DNA of 32,762 nucleotides from Bacteroidales bacterium (GTDB lineage: Bacteria; Bacteroidota; Bacteroidia; Bacteroidales; B18-G4). Position numbers and translations under genes: made by a program. Of this stretch, positions 1 through 8,456 are shown one piece after another (positions within the stretch are counted from its first letter, which is position 1; each line of letters opens with the position of its first letter). The notes under the pieces were generated by a model. The model saw nothing but the letters and a program-made list of their open reading frames with translations. It ran no database searches and was not told the DNA's origin. The DNA is taken from assembly GCA_018400295.1 (NCBI GenBank), contig JAGYMZ010000029.1, positions 1-32,762 on the forward strand, read 5' to 3'.

Positions 1-763
1 AAATGCTTTTGCACACGGCATAGGTGTCTTCAATGAATTTCTCTTCGCCGGGGGTGTTGTATATCCCTTCCCCCTCCCGGAAAAGCCCGTCCACTCCGGG
101 AAGATGCTTTTCAAAAGCGCTCATGATGCTCTTCAGTGACCAGATGAATATTCCGGAGTTCCACAAAAAGTCCCCGCTTCTCAGGAATGTTTCGGCCAGT
201 TCCAGGTTGGGTTTCTCAGTGAAGGTCCGCACTTTCCTGATCATTTCATCTTCCGGGTACACCATGCCCTCCTCAAACTGTATGTAGCCGTAGCCGGTAT
301 CCGGACGGCTGGGCTGGATACCCAGGGTCATGAGCCAGTCATTTTTTGCAATGGCTGCCAGGCAGGACTTCACATTGCTGACGAATTCATCCTCTTTTAA
401 AATAATATGATCGGAAGGGGCAACGATGATGTGGGCATCTTCGTTCCGTTCCCTGATCCGGTAGTTGGCGTATGCAATGCAGGGGGCCGTATTCCGGCGC
501 ATGGGCTCACAAAGCACCTGTTCCTCCCCGATCCCTTCCAGCTGGTTCATTACCTGTTCCTTGTACAGGCCATTGGTAACAATGTATATGTTCTTTGCAG
601 GACAAATACGCCGCATCCGGTCCCAGGTCTGCTGTATAAGGGTCCGGCCGGTACCCAGGATGTCGATGAATTGTTTGGGATGGGAAGTCCGGCTCATGGG
701 CCAGAACCGCGCCCCGATCCCTCCTGCCATGATCACACAAAAAGCGTCTTTATTTTCCTGCAT
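1..763 (-). CDS. manC: Mannose-1-phosphate guanylyltransferase, N-terminal part (cut by window edge)
   Basis: This enzyme makes GDP-mannose from mannose 1-phosphate and GTP in the cytoplasm, a donor for surface polysaccharides and a precursor of GDP-fucose. The 254 visible codons begin MQENKDAFCVIMAGGIGARF and continue WPMSRTSHPKQF, the nucleotidyltransferase signature. Further on are APSDHII, TGYGYIQ, FTEKPN and FLWNSGIFIW, all typical of the family. The start at 763 places the signature at residue 12, as usual. The C-terminal third, and any isomerase fusion, lies outside the window. The gene is 94 bp downstream of the SprT-like gene on the same strand. I see no strong TAnnTTTG element in that gap, so it may be read from the upstream promoter. 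The family assignment is secure; the physiological sugar pathway is inferred. Confidence 0.93.
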   Translation of the reverse strand, partial: MQENKDAFCVIMAGGIGARFWPMSRTSHPKQFIDILGTGRTLIQQTWDRMRRICPAKNIYIVTNGLYKEQVMNQLEGIGEEQVLCEPMRRNTAPCIAYANYRIRERNEDAHIIVAPSDHIILKEDEFVSNVKSCLAAIAKNDWLMTLGIQPSRPDTGYGYIQFEEGMVYPEDEMIRKVRTFTEKPNLELAETFLRSGDFLWNSGIFIWSLKSIMSAFEKHLPGVDGLFREGEGIYNTPGEEKFIEDTYAVCKSI

Positions 764-857
764 ATCGTTTATTTTTAAGGTACGTATTCGTTGATTTCAC
801 TTATTTCGTATATAAAGCCGCCCGCCCCGTGAGCGCCGGGCAAAACCGCCGGGACCG

Positions 858-1472
858 TTACCGGCTGCCCCCGGCCGGTATCACAGCCGCCATGGAACTG
901 ATCAGGTAAAACCGCTGATTATCCAGGCACAAACACCGGTACCGTGTCCTTTTCCGCTCCATCTTCCGGAATTGTTTCCCGTTACGGATCCTGAAAACGG
1001 CATCATCCGGCAGCTCCTCCAGCAAGGTTTCCTGCCGGGCATCATACGTTTTCAACACACGGGTCAGGACCCTGTCGGAACCACTGGAGGCACCCGGATT
1101 GAGCAGATAGCCCTCCAGGGCGATACGGATATCCCGGGGAAATATATCCTTGCGCAGGAAAGGTTGCATCAGACCACGATAAGCACCCTTCCATTCCGCT
1201 CCGTGTGGCCTGGCCGTCCTTCCGTGATCCAGCCACACACGGGCGTGGGCGATCTCATGCACCAGAATGATCAAAAAGGAATAGCGGTTCAGGTCGTGGT
1301 TCACAGTGATGCGGTGGCCCCGGCCCCGCTGCGGAGGCCGGTAATCGCCCAGCTTCGACATCCGCCCTTTTGTGATCCGGAGCGGGAGCTTGCATTCTGA
1401 CAGCAGTTGCAGGACATCTCCAACCGAACCGGCGGGAATATAATGCTCAAGTATTTTCCTGTATCCTTCCAT
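858..1472 (-). CDS. SprT-like zinc metallopeptidase domain protein
   Basis: This 204-residue protein belongs to the SprT-like family, whose best known eukaryotic member (Spartan) cleaves DNA-protein crosslinks; the bacterial role is largely undefined. The zinc-binding helix is VHEIAHARVW with HExxH at residues 72-76, and a third probable ligand lies in PHGAEWKGAY (His90), as in SprT proteins. Family members often end in a four-cysteine zinc ribbon. Here only a CLC pair (around residues 181-183, in YRCLCLDNQRFY) remains, so the ribbon looks degenerate and probably does not bind zinc. The start at 1472 is supported by a TATCTTTG element at 1486-1493 on the same strand, which leaves a leader of only a few bases. 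Function in DNA repair is inference. Confidence 0.85.
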   Translation of the reverse strand: MEGYRKILEHYIPAGSVGDVLQLLSECKLPLRITKGRMSKLGDYRPPQRGRGHRITVNHDLNRYSFLIILVHEIAHARVWLDHGRTARPHGAEWKGAYRGLMQPFLRKDIFPRDIRIALEGYLLNPGASSGSDRVLTRVLKTYDARQETLLEELPDDAVFRIRNGKQFRKMERKRTRYRCLCLDNQRFYLISSMAAVIPAGGSR

Positions 1473-1485
1473 AAACCGTCAAGAA

Positions 1486-1493
1486 CAAAGATA
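1486..1493 (-). promoter_or_regulatory. Bacteroidetes -7 element for the SprT-like gene
   Basis: Reads TATCTTTG on the minus strand, matching the Bacteroidetes consensus TAnnTTTG. It lies 13 bases upstream of the ATG at 1472, so the transcript leader would be very short. No clear -33 TTTG was seen. Confidence 0.6.
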
Positions 1494-1551
1494 AAAGTAA
1501 ACCGGTGGAACCGGCACCCCAAAACCGCAGCCTTGCCCGGCCGGGATGGCT

Positions 1552-1737
1552 TCAGCAGGTATTCACCACCTGAAAACACCGGGACGGATCATAACTCCAT
1601 CGCTGACAATCACACCCCCTTTTGTTGGGCTTTCTCCTGTATGGGTACCTGGAGGATGCACATGCCGACAGGATCAGGAAAAGGAAAATACAGACCACCC
1701 AGACAATCCCCCGCTGTGTATTTCGGATCTTTAACAT
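1552..1737 (-). CDS. Small cysteine-containing lipoprotein
   Basis: This is a 61-residue protein with a basic N-terminus, a hydrophobic stretch at about residues 11-22 and a lipobox LSAC (Cys26), so it should be lipidated and membrane anchored. The mature part is only about 36 residues, very basic, with the motif RRKPNKRGCDCQRW and two further cysteines near the end. Similar tiny lipoproteins with a basic KRGCDC-type tail are common in Bacteroidetes as I recall, but I cannot name a function. It points the same way as the SprT-like gene and is 79 bp upstream of it. The lipobox and cysteine pattern argue for a real gene despite its size. Confidence 0.65.
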   Translation of the reverse strand: MLKIRNTQRGIVWVVCIFLFLILSACASSRYPYRRKPNKRGCDCQRWSYDPSRCFQVVNTC

Positions 1738-1883
1738 ATCGCTGTATTTAAAATACTTTCCGTTGTATTAACGAATTTCGCCGGCCTTATTGTATCGGGA
1801 ACCGCCACGAGCAATGTTTTAACCACAATATACATGCCGTGCTTGCCCGGCGAACCGTCCGGCTGTGCGGATCACCAACAGAA

Positions 1884-1891
1884 CAAAGATA
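1884..1891 (-). promoter_or_regulatory. Possible -7 element upstream of the small lipoprotein gene
   Basis: TATCTTTG on the minus strand, an exact TAnnTTTG match. It is about 147 bp upstream of the lipoprotein start, which would imply a leader of roughly 140 bases. The rest of the 244-bp gap 1738-1981 shows no gene or strong hairpin. Confidence 0.35.
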
Positions 1892-1981
1892 AAAAAAAGG
1901 ATGTTATCTTAATTAATATCCTGCGCATTGCACCCCTTGACAAAAATATGATTAAATTAGCATCATTAATATCCCGGCTAC

Positions 1982-2716
1982 ATGCTCAAGCAGTTTGGAA
2001 TATATTTTATTTTGATGAGCAATGTGTTCCGGCGCCCCGATAAGTGGAGCGCTTTCCGGAAACAACTCATGACAGAGTTTTACAGTCTCGGCGTAGAATC
2101 CCTCGGCATTGTCGCCATCATCTCGGTATTCATGGGCGCAGTCCTCGCCATCCAAACCGCCTTTAACATCGATACGCCCCTGGTGCCCATGACCATGGTG
2201 GGTTTTACCACACGGCAGGGGATCGTGCTGGAATTCTCCCCCACCATCATCAGCCTCATCCTGGCCGGTAAGGTGGGATCCCGGATCGCATCGGAGATCG
2301 GCACCATGCGCTCCACCGAACAGATCGATGCGCTGGAGATCATGGGGGTGAACCCCGCCAATTTTCTGATTTTGCCAAAGATCATCGCTTCAATGCTGAT
2401 CAACCCCTTTCTGATCACCATAAGCATATTCCTTGGCCTCTTCGGCGGATGGCTGGCTTGCATAACGACCGGACTGGTAGCTTCCGAGGATTATATATCC
2501 GGACTCAGATCCTGGTTCAACCCCTTTTCCATTACCTATGCCATGATCAAAACCGTTGTTTTTGCATACATCATTTCTTCCGTTTCCGGCTTTTTCGGGT
2601 ATACGGTAAAAGGAGGTGCGCTTGACGTGGGCAGCGCAAGCACCAAAGCAGTGGTGCAAAGCAGCATCCTCATAATAATTTTCAACCTGATCCTGACACA
2701 ATTGCTGCTGACATGA
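1982..2716 (+). CDS. mlaE: MlaE/YrbE-family ABC transporter permease
   Basis: This 244-residue inner-membrane permease belongs to the MlaE family, which with the MlaF ATPase and an MCE-domain protein (MlaD) moves phospholipids between the two membranes. The family hallmark block is clear: ESLGIVAIISVFMGAVLAIQ, then FSPTIISLILAGKVGSRIAS, then EIGTMRSTEQIDALEIMG. Several hydrophobic helices follow to the C-terminus. The length is normal. The stop overlaps the ATG of the ATPase gene by four bases (ATGA at 2713-2716), implying translational coupling. No MCE-domain gene is in this cluster, so the substrate-binding partner must be encoded elsewhere. The lipid substrate and direction are inferred from the family. 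Confidence 0.93.
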   Translation: MLKQFGIYFILMSNVFRRPDKWSAFRKQLMTEFYSLGVESLGIVAIISVFMGAVLAIQTAFNIDTPLVPMTMVGFTTRQGIVLEFSPTIISLILAGKVGSRIASEIGTMRSTEQIDALEIMGVNPANFLILPKIIASMLINPFLITISIFLGLFGGWLACITTGLVASEDYISGLRSWFNPFSITYAMIKTVVFAYIISSVSGFFGYTVKGGALDVGSASTKAVVQSSILIIIFNLILTQLLLT

Positions 2717-3459
2717 TAGAAGCCAAACACATATATAAATCGTTTGCAGACAATGATGTGCTGAAAGATATTTCCATTTCCTTTGAAAAGGGGAAGACCA
2801 ATCTCATCATAGGCAAGAGCGGATCGGGGAAGACCGTACTGATGAAATGCCTCGTTGGACTGCTTGATGCAGACAAAGGGGAAATTGATTATGATGGCAG
2901 GGTCTTTTCCGGTATGAGCCCGCGGGATAAGAAAAGGCTGCGGCAGGAAATGGGCATGCTCTTCCAGGGAGGCGCCTTGTTTGATTATATGAGCGTGGAA
3001 GAAAACATCATGTTCCCATTGATGATGTTCACCAAATTCTCTTCCGGGGAAAAACTCGACCGTGTGAACTTTTGCCTCGAACGTGTCAACCTTAAAAAAG
3101 CCAACAAGCTCATGCCCTCCGAACTCAGCGGGGGCATGACCAAACGCGTAGCCATCGCACGGGCCATTTCCATGAAACCCAAATACCTCTTCTGTGATGA
3201 GCCGAACTCGGGACTGGACCCGCAGACATCCGGACTGATCGATGACCTGATCAAAGAGATCACCGAAGACCTTGAGATCACTACCATTGTAAATACGCAC
3301 GATATGAACTCCGTGCTGAACATAGGGGATGCCGTGGCCTACTTGCACGAAGGCAAGTTATGGTGGACAGGCACCAAGGAAGAAATAATGGACGCAGACA
3401 ATAAAGAGCTCCAGGAATTTGTTTTTGCAACGGAACTGACCAAACGACTGAAAAAATGA
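2713..3459 (+). CDS. mlaF: MlaF-type ABC transporter ATP-binding protein
   Basis: This 248-residue ATPase powers the MlaE-type permease encoded just upstream. The Walker A motif GKSGSGKT is at residues 34-41, the ABC signature LSGGM at 138-142 and Walker B YLFCDEP at 158-164, followed by a D-loop (SGLDP) and the switch histidine in VNTHDMNSV. The signature LSGGMTKRVAIARAI is the form typical of MlaF rather than of generic ABC importers. It overlaps the permease by four bases and overlaps the next gene by four bases (ATGA at 3456-3459), so all three are probably one translationally coupled operon. The family assignment is secure. Confidence 0.94.
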   Translation: MIEAKHIYKSFADNDVLKDISISFEKGKTNLIIGKSGSGKTVLMKCLVGLLDADKGEIDYDGRVFSGMSPRDKKRLRQEMGMLFQGGALFDYMSVEENIMFPLMMFTKFSSGEKLDRVNFCLERVNLKKANKLMPSELSGGMTKRVAIARAISMKPKYLFCDEPNSGLDPQTSGLIDDLIKEITEDLEITTIVNTHDMNSVLNIGDAVAYLHEGKLWWTGTKEEIMDADNKELQEFVFATELTKRLKK

Positions 3460-3995
3460 ACCTGCTTGATATTGTTCTCCTCATACCGATCGTATGGCTT
3501 GCCATACGCGGTTTCTCCAAAGGATTTATCATCGAGGCCGTTTCCCTGGCCGCCCTCATCGGGGGGATCTGGGCTGCCTTTCATTTCTCATGGTACACCG
3601 GCGATTTCCTGAGCCGCCATTTCGACATCGGCCAAAAATACCTGGGCATCATCGCGTTCATCATTACCTTTATCCTGGTGGTGATCCTGGTCCATTTTAT
3701 CGGGCGGCTCATAGAAAAACTCGTCAACCTGGTGGCCCTGGGTTTTTTGAACAAGCTCGCCGGATTGGTATTTGGGGGACTGAAAGCCGCCTTTTTGCTG
3801 AGCATCATCATTTTTTTCATCAATACCCTGGATTCAAACCAAAAACTGATCAAGCCGGAATACAAAGAAAGCTCGCTGATATATAAACCGGTCCGGGCCC
3901 TCTTCCCTTCCCTGCTCCCGGTGCTGAAGCTGGAAAAATGGAATGAATCGCCCGGCGATATCCTGAATACCGGTAAAAACCGCAAGATCGTATGA
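3456..3995 (+). CDS. CvpA family membrane protein
   Basis: This 179-residue protein has four predicted membrane segments and the N-terminal pattern of the CvpA family, LLDIVLLIPIVWLAIRGFSK followed by GFIIEAVSLAALIGGIWAAF. CvpA proteins are linked to colicin V production and envelope stress tolerance in other bacteria, but the molecular activity is unknown. The C-terminal 40 residues are hydrophilic. Its ATG overlaps the stop of the ATPase gene, so it is the third gene of the mlaE-mlaF unit. That placement suggests, without proving, a role in envelope lipid homeostasis. Confidence 0.85.
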   Translation: MNLLDIVLLIPIVWLAIRGFSKGFIIEAVSLAALIGGIWAAFHFSWYTGDFLSRHFDIGQKYLGIIAFIITFILVVILVHFIGRLIEKLVNLVALGFLNKLAGLVFGGLKAAFLLSIIIFFINTLDSNQKLIKPEYKESSLIYKPVRALFPSLLPVLKLEKWNESPGDILNTGKNRKIV

Positions 3996-4057
3996 TCCCT
4001 ACCCCATAAAAGGAAAAAAAGGCAACATAAAACATCGAAAATTCCGGGGTGGCAGGG

Positions 4058-5248
4058 TCAGTCCTCTATGGCCTTTACACCAGGAAGTTGCTTTCCTTCA
4101 ATGTATTCAAGCATGGCCCCTCCGCCGGTGGAAATATGGCTGATCCGGTCGCCCAACCCATATTTGTTCACGGCCGCAACGGAATCGCCGCCGCCGATAA
4201 GTGAAAAAGCCCCGCCACCGGTAGCTTTGGCAATGGTACGTGCAATGCTGACGGTCCCTTCTTCAAAATTGCCAAACTCAAAAACACCCATGGGCCCGTT
4301 CCACAGGATGGTCCCGGAATCCTCCAAAACCTTTTCATAGCGCCGGACAGTCTGCGGCCCGATGTCAAGTCCCATCCATCCTCCGGGGATGTCATCCGCC
4401 TCAACTGTCTTCCGTTGGGCATCGTTTTTGAAATCATCGGCGATCACGGCATCGGTGGGGACCATCAGTTGAACACCCCGTTCTTCGGCCATGCGCATGG
4501 TTTCTCCGGCCACATCAATAAGGTCTTCCTCAACCAGCGACTTGCCCGTGCGGCCACCCATGGCCCGGATGAAGGTGAACATCATACCCCCGCCGATGAG
4601 CAAATTATCTACCTTGCCCAACAGGTTGCGGATCACTTCTATCTTGCCGGAAACCTTGGCCCCGCCCAATACAGCCGTGAAAGGCCTCTCCGGCTTTTCC
4701 AAAACCCTGCCGATCTTTTCGATTTCACCGGCCATGAGGTACCCAAAAACCTTGTCGCCAGGAAAAAACTCCGCAACAACAGCCGTGGAGGCATGCGCCC
4801 GGTGGGCAGTCCCGAACGCATCGTTCACATAAACATCCCCCAGGCGGGAAAGCCCGGCAGCAAAATCGCGGTCCCCCTTCTTCTCCCCGTCATGAAAACG
4901 CAGGTTCTCCAGCAACAAGACATCGCCCGGTTTCAGGCCGGCGGCTTTCTTTTCCGTTTCTTCACCAACACAATCTTCCGCAAATGCAACCTCCCTTTCC
5001 AGCTTTTCTGAAAGATACCCCAGCAGATGCTTCAGCGAATATTTTTCTTCCGGGCCGGTTTTTGGCCTCCCCAGATGCGACATAAGGATGGCCGCACCGC
5101 CGTCGCCCAGGATCTTTTCAATGGTCGGGACAGCCGCATCGATGCGGGTCGTATCCGTGATCTTATATTCCTCATCCAGGGGTACGTTAAAATCCACCCG
5201 GATCAAGGCTTTCTTTCCGTTAAAATCATAAGCGGCTATTGTTTTCAT
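4058..5248 (-). CDS. pgk: Phosphoglycerate kinase
   Basis: This 396-residue glycolytic enzyme transfers phosphate from 1,3-bisphosphoglycerate to ADP in the cytoplasm. The N-terminal domain carries KALIRVDFNVPLD, the substrate-binding motif MSHLGRPKTGPE and ENLRFHDGEKKGD. The nucleotide domain has AVLGGAKVSGKIEVIRNLL, WNGPMGVFEF and the terminal LIGGGDSVAAVNKYG. Length and order of motifs are normal for the family. It is a single-gene unit, convergent with the CvpA-like gene (62 bp apart) and divergent from trkA. A TATATTTG element at 5336-5343 supports the start at 5248 with a leader of about 80 bases. Confidence 0.98.
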   Translation of the reverse strand: MKTIAAYDFNGKKALIRVDFNVPLDEEYKITDTTRIDAAVPTIEKILGDGGAAILMSHLGRPKTGPEEKYSLKHLLGYLSEKLEREVAFAEDCVGEETEKKAAGLKPGDVLLLENLRFHDGEKKGDRDFAAGLSRLGDVYVNDAFGTAHRAHASTAVVAEFFPGDKVFGYLMAGEIEKIGRVLEKPERPFTAVLGGAKVSGKIEVIRNLLGKVDNLLIGGGMMFTFIRAMGGRTGKSLVEEDLIDVAGETMRMAEERGVQLMVPTDAVIADDFKNDAQRKTVEADDIPGGWMGLDIGPQTVRRYEKVLEDSGTILWNGPMGVFEFGNFEEGTVSIARTIAKATGGGAFSLIGGGDSVAAVNKYGLGDRISHISTGGGAMLEYIEGKQLPGVKAIED

Positions 5249-5335
5249 AAGTACCTGGATTTAATGAATGCCTAAAATGAACATGAACAGACGGCCAGCC
5301 GTTGCGAACAGTCATGGCCGGCATGTGCTGAAAAC

Positions 5336-5343
5336 CAAATATA
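5336..5343 (-). promoter_or_regulatory. Bacteroidetes -7 element for pgk
   Basis: TATATTTG on the minus strand in the 280-bp pgk-trkA intergenic region, an exact match to TAnnTTTG. No TTTG at the proper -33 distance was found. Confidence 0.5.
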
Positions 5344-5472
5344 CCATTTTATTATACTTCTATCACGCCATTATCCTTATTTTTGTTCAAACATCCGGCT
5401 GGTTTTTATAGACTTTTGATAAAATCACGACGGGCCGCAAACGGATAACCCTTGCTGCTTTTTTGCCAACGG

Positions 5473-5505
5473 TTTGGATTTTTACCTGCAAATACATTAC
5501 ATTCG
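5473..5505 (+). promoter_or_regulatory. Probable trkA promoter (TTTG / TACATTCG)
   Basis: A TTTG at 5473-5476 and TACATTCG at 5498-5505, 21 bases apart, resemble the Bacteroidetes -33/-7 pair with one mismatch in the -7 element. It ends 23 bases before the ATG at 5529. Confidence 0.45.
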
Positions 5506-5528
5506 CATACTTAAAGTAAGTCGCAGAC

Positions 5529-6869
5529 ATGAACATTGTTATCGCCGGAGACGGTGAAGCAGGCCTGCACCTGGCACATGAACTGTCTCTTGAAAATCAC
5601 AACATCACAGTGGTGGATCCGAAGGAGGATCTCATCAAAGTCGTGGAGTCACATTCCGACCTCATGGCCATACAGGGCGATTCCACCTCTGTGGAAATAT
5701 TAAAGAAAGCCAACATGCGCAAGGCCGATCTGCTGATCTCGGTCGTTCATGATGAGCGCATCAATATTGTCACGGCCGCACTGAGCAAGCAACTGGGCGC
5801 CAAAAGGACCATCGCACGGGTCAACAACCTGGAGTACCTCCTCCCGGCCAACCAGGCCCTGTTTAACCAGATGGGCATCGACAGCATTGTGTGCCCGGAA
5901 GAAATTGCCGCCAATGAGATCACCTCCCTGCTCAGGCAGACCGCTGCCACAGAGGTGTTTGATTTCAGCGACCGGAAGCTTTTCCTATTCCTGTTCAAGA
6001 TGGAACCCAAGGCGCCGGTCGTTGATAAAACACTGAATAACATCGCGAAGGAATATCCGCATCTCGACTTCCGTGCCGTGGCCATTCACCGGAACTCACG
6101 TACCCTCATACCCAAAGGAAGCGACAAGATCATGGCAAATGACCTGGTTTATGTGATCACCAAGCCCGGTGGAATTGATCCCTTGCTGAAGCTTGGAGGC
6201 AAGACCCGCATAGAGATCAAAAAGGTTATGATCCTCGGCGGCGGGCGCGTGGGGCGGACCACCGCCAAGCGCCTCGAAAAAACCCTCAGCATCAAGCTGG
6301 TCGAGATAGACCGGGACAAAAGCAATCAATTGATCAATTACCTCGACAATACCCTGATCATCAATGGGGATGGCAGGGACATCCAACTCATGGAAGACGA
6401 AGGCATCCGGAGTACGGACGCTTTCATAGCATGCACCGACAATTCCGAGACCAATATTCTGACCAGCCTGCATGCCAAAAAATTCGGCGTCAAAAGGACC
6501 ATTGCCCTGGTGGAAAACATAGAGTATATCGACATCTCCCAAAACATCGGCATCGACAGCGTGATCAATAAAAAGCTGGCCACGGCCTCTTACATTGCAC
6601 GTTTCACAAGGGATGCCGAGGTTACATCCCTGAAATTCCTGAGCGGTATCAACGCCGAAGTACTGGAATTCGTTGCCAAGCCCCATTCCCCCATCACCAA
6701 GAAACCCATTAAGCACCTGGACATTCCCAGGGGATCCATCATCGGGGGCATCACCCGTGCTGAGGAAAGCTATATCGCGGTCGGTGATTTCCAGGTTCAG
6801 GAAAACGACAAGGTGGTGGTCTTTTCACTGCCGGAGTCCATACATAAGATTGACAAGCTTTTTAATTAA
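5529..6869 (+). CDS. trkA: Trk potassium transporter, NAD-binding regulatory subunit
   Basis: This 446-residue cytoplasmic protein gates the TrkH potassium channel in response to bound nucleotide. It has the classic duplicated architecture. The first RCK_N domain starts MNIVIAGDGEAGLHLAHELS, followed by a TrkA_C domain (around residues 140-220). A second RCK_N domain starts near residue 232 with VMILGGGRVGRTTAKRLE, and a second TrkA_C follows. In the first domain the usual third glycine region reads GDGEAG, a mild variation. It is followed immediately by trkH, whose best start lies 7 bp after this stop, so the two subunits are co-transcribed. Confidence 0.96.
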   Translation: MNIVIAGDGEAGLHLAHELSLENHNITVVDPKEDLIKVVESHSDLMAIQGDSTSVEILKKANMRKADLLISVVHDERINIVTAALSKQLGAKRTIARVNNLEYLLPANQALFNQMGIDSIVCPEEIAANEITSLLRQTAATEVFDFSDRKLFLFLFKMEPKAPVVDKTLNNIAKEYPHLDFRAVAIHRNSRTLIPKGSDKIMANDLVYVITKPGGIDPLLKLGGKTRIEIKKVMILGGGRVGRTTAKRLEKTLSIKLVEIDRDKSNQLINYLDNTLIINGDGRDIQLMEDEGIRSTDAFIACTDNSETNILTSLHAKKFGVKRTIALVENIEYIDISQNIGIDSVINKKLATASYIARFTRDAEVTSLKFLSGINAEVLEFVAKPHSPITKKPIKHLDIPRGSIIGGITRAEESYIAVGDFQVQENDKVVVFSLPESIHKIDKLFN

Positions 6870-6876
6870 TGCCCGC

Positions 6877-8340
6877 ATGCGTAGCTTGTCCGAGCTCAAT
6901 ATAATGATCATCATCCGTATCCTGGGCTTCCTTTTGCTCATCGAAGGGGCTTTTATGTTCACCGGCATACCCTTTTCCATCACCCAATGCAATGAAAACT
7001 GCTACTCCCTGCTGATCTCAGGTGCCATCACGGCATTTTCCGGCACGATCATGTGGTTTTTCACCCGCAAACATGCCAATAAGAATCTGGGCAAACGGGA
7101 AGGGTACATCATTGTGGCCCTGACCTGGGTCATCATATCCCTGTTTGGCACCCTGCCTTTCCTCATCTCCGGGACAATCCCGAAATTCACAGACGCTTTT
7201 TTTGAAACCATTTCGGGCTTCACGACCACGGGAGCGACAATCCTTACCGACATAGAATCCCTGCCCAAAGGCATCCTATTCTGGAGAAGCATGACGCACT
7301 GGATCGGAGGGATGGGCATCATTGTATTAACGGTGGCTATCCTTCCGGTACTGGGCATTGGTGGAATGCAGTTATATACCGCTGAAATGCCCGGCCCGAC
7401 CAAAGAAAAGCTTCATCCCAGGATTACACAGACCGCCAAGAGGCTATGGGGGATCTATGTACTTTTCACCATCCTGCAAACCCTCTTGCTTATGCTGGGC
7501 GGAATGGATCTCTTTGACTCCCTCTGCCATACCTTCGGGACGATGGCCACCGGCGGGTTTTCCACGCAAAACGCAAGCATAGCCGGGTACTCGCCTTATA
7601 TCCAGTATGTTATTATCATTTTTATGGTCCTGGCAGGCACCAACTTTACCCTTCATTACCTTTCCCTCCATGGCCGCCTGAGAAAGCTATGGGAAAATGA
7701 GGAGTACCGTTATTACATCCTGATCATGCTGTTCACGGGGATCCTCCTAACGGTTTTTCTGGCCCTGCTGGACGACAAGCCTTTTGAAGCCGCTTTCCGC
7801 ACTGCTGTTTTCCAGGTGGTATCGATTGTCACAACCACAGGGTATATTACGGACGATTACCTGCTGTGGCCCAAATTCCTGTGGATTATTATTTTCCTGC
7901 TGATGTTCGTAGGCGGAATGGCCGGGTCTACCGGCGGAGGCATGAAAGTGATGCGCCAGCTCCTGATCTTCAAGAACAGTTCCGTGGAACTGAAACGCCT
8001 GATACATCCCCGCGCCATCATACCTGTCCGGCTCAGCGGCAAAGTTGTTCCCCAGGATATCATTTTCAAGATCATGACCTTTTTCTTGCTGTACATGATC
8101 ATCTTTGCCTTCGGAACCTTGGTCATGTCATTCACCGGACTGGATTTTGAAACGGCCATCGGCTCCACCGCCGCCACCCTCGGAAATATTGGTCCGGGCA
8201 TCGGTATGGTAGGCCCCGTGGGAAATTATTCCGAAATCGCCATTGGCGGTAAATGGTTCCTGGCTTTCCTGATGCTCCTCGGCCGCCTGGAGCTCTTCAC
8301 CATCCTGATCCTGTTCTCCCCCGCGTTCTGGAAAAAATAA
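6877..8340 (+). CDS. trkH: TrkH family potassium uptake protein
   Basis: This 487-residue channel-like membrane protein brings K+ across the inner membrane with TrkA. The four selectivity-filter segments are visible: TTTGAT at residues 116-121, MATGGFS at 223-229, TTTGY at 319-323 and TLGNIGPG at 434-441. Membrane helices pair around each. The reading frame stays open far upstream, inside trkA, but those residues are not TrkH-like. I chose the ATG at 6877 (MRSLSELN), which gives a normal length; the ATG at 6904 (MIIIRILGF) is also possible. No promoter is seen between trkA and this gene. Confidence 0.95.
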   Translation: MRSLSELNIMIIIRILGFLLLIEGAFMFTGIPFSITQCNENCYSLLISGAITAFSGTIMWFFTRKHANKNLGKREGYIIVALTWVIISLFGTLPFLISGTIPKFTDAFFETISGFTTTGATILTDIESLPKGILFWRSMTHWIGGMGIIVLTVAILPVLGIGGMQLYTAEMPGPTKEKLHPRITQTAKRLWGIYVLFTILQTLLLMLGGMDLFDSLCHTFGTMATGGFSTQNASIAGYSPYIQYVIIIFMVLAGTNFTLHYLSLHGRLRKLWENEEYRYYILIMLFTGILLTVFLALLDDKPFEAAFRTAVFQVVSIVTTTGYITDDYLLWPKFLWIIIFLLMFVGGMAGSTGGGMKVMRQLLIFKNSSVELKRLIHPRAIIPVRLSGKVVPQDIIFKIMTFFLLYMIIFAFGTLVMSFTGLDFETAIGSTAATLGNIGPGIGMVGPVGNYSEIAIGGKWFLAFLMLLGRLELFTILILFSPAFWKK

Positions 8341-8346
8341 GGGGCG

Positions 8347-8414
8347 GCATGCATGCCAGGCATCCTCGGGAGGAAACCTGCATACACGGCAGAAGTTGGG
8401 GTAAGATGCATGCA
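8347..8414. repeat. Paired ATGCATGC palindromes before the LPS operon
   Basis: The trkH-glycosyltransferase gap contains a 12-bp perfect palindrome GGCATGCATGCC at 8346-8357 and TGCATGCA at 8407-8414, with centres about 59 bp apart. Both lie just upstream of the -7 element at 8430-8437. The same core recurs at the ispG-porZ promoters. A regulator-binding role is speculative. Confidence 0.35.
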
Positions 8415-8429
8415 CGTTATGAAATTTTC

Positions 8430-8437
8430 TATCTTTG
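8430..8437 (+). promoter_or_regulatory. Bacteroidetes -7 element for the LPS glycosyltransferase operon
   Basis: TATCTTTG, an exact TAnnTTTG match, ending 19 bases before the ATG at 8457. It supports that start and a short leader. Confidence 0.6.
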
Positions 8438-8456
8438 ACCCAAGAACAACCCCTGT

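Noticed and set aside
6673-6876. N-terminal extension of TrkH into trkA
   Set aside because: The extra 68 residues are the trkA sequence read in another frame and do not resemble TrkH. The start was moved to 6877.
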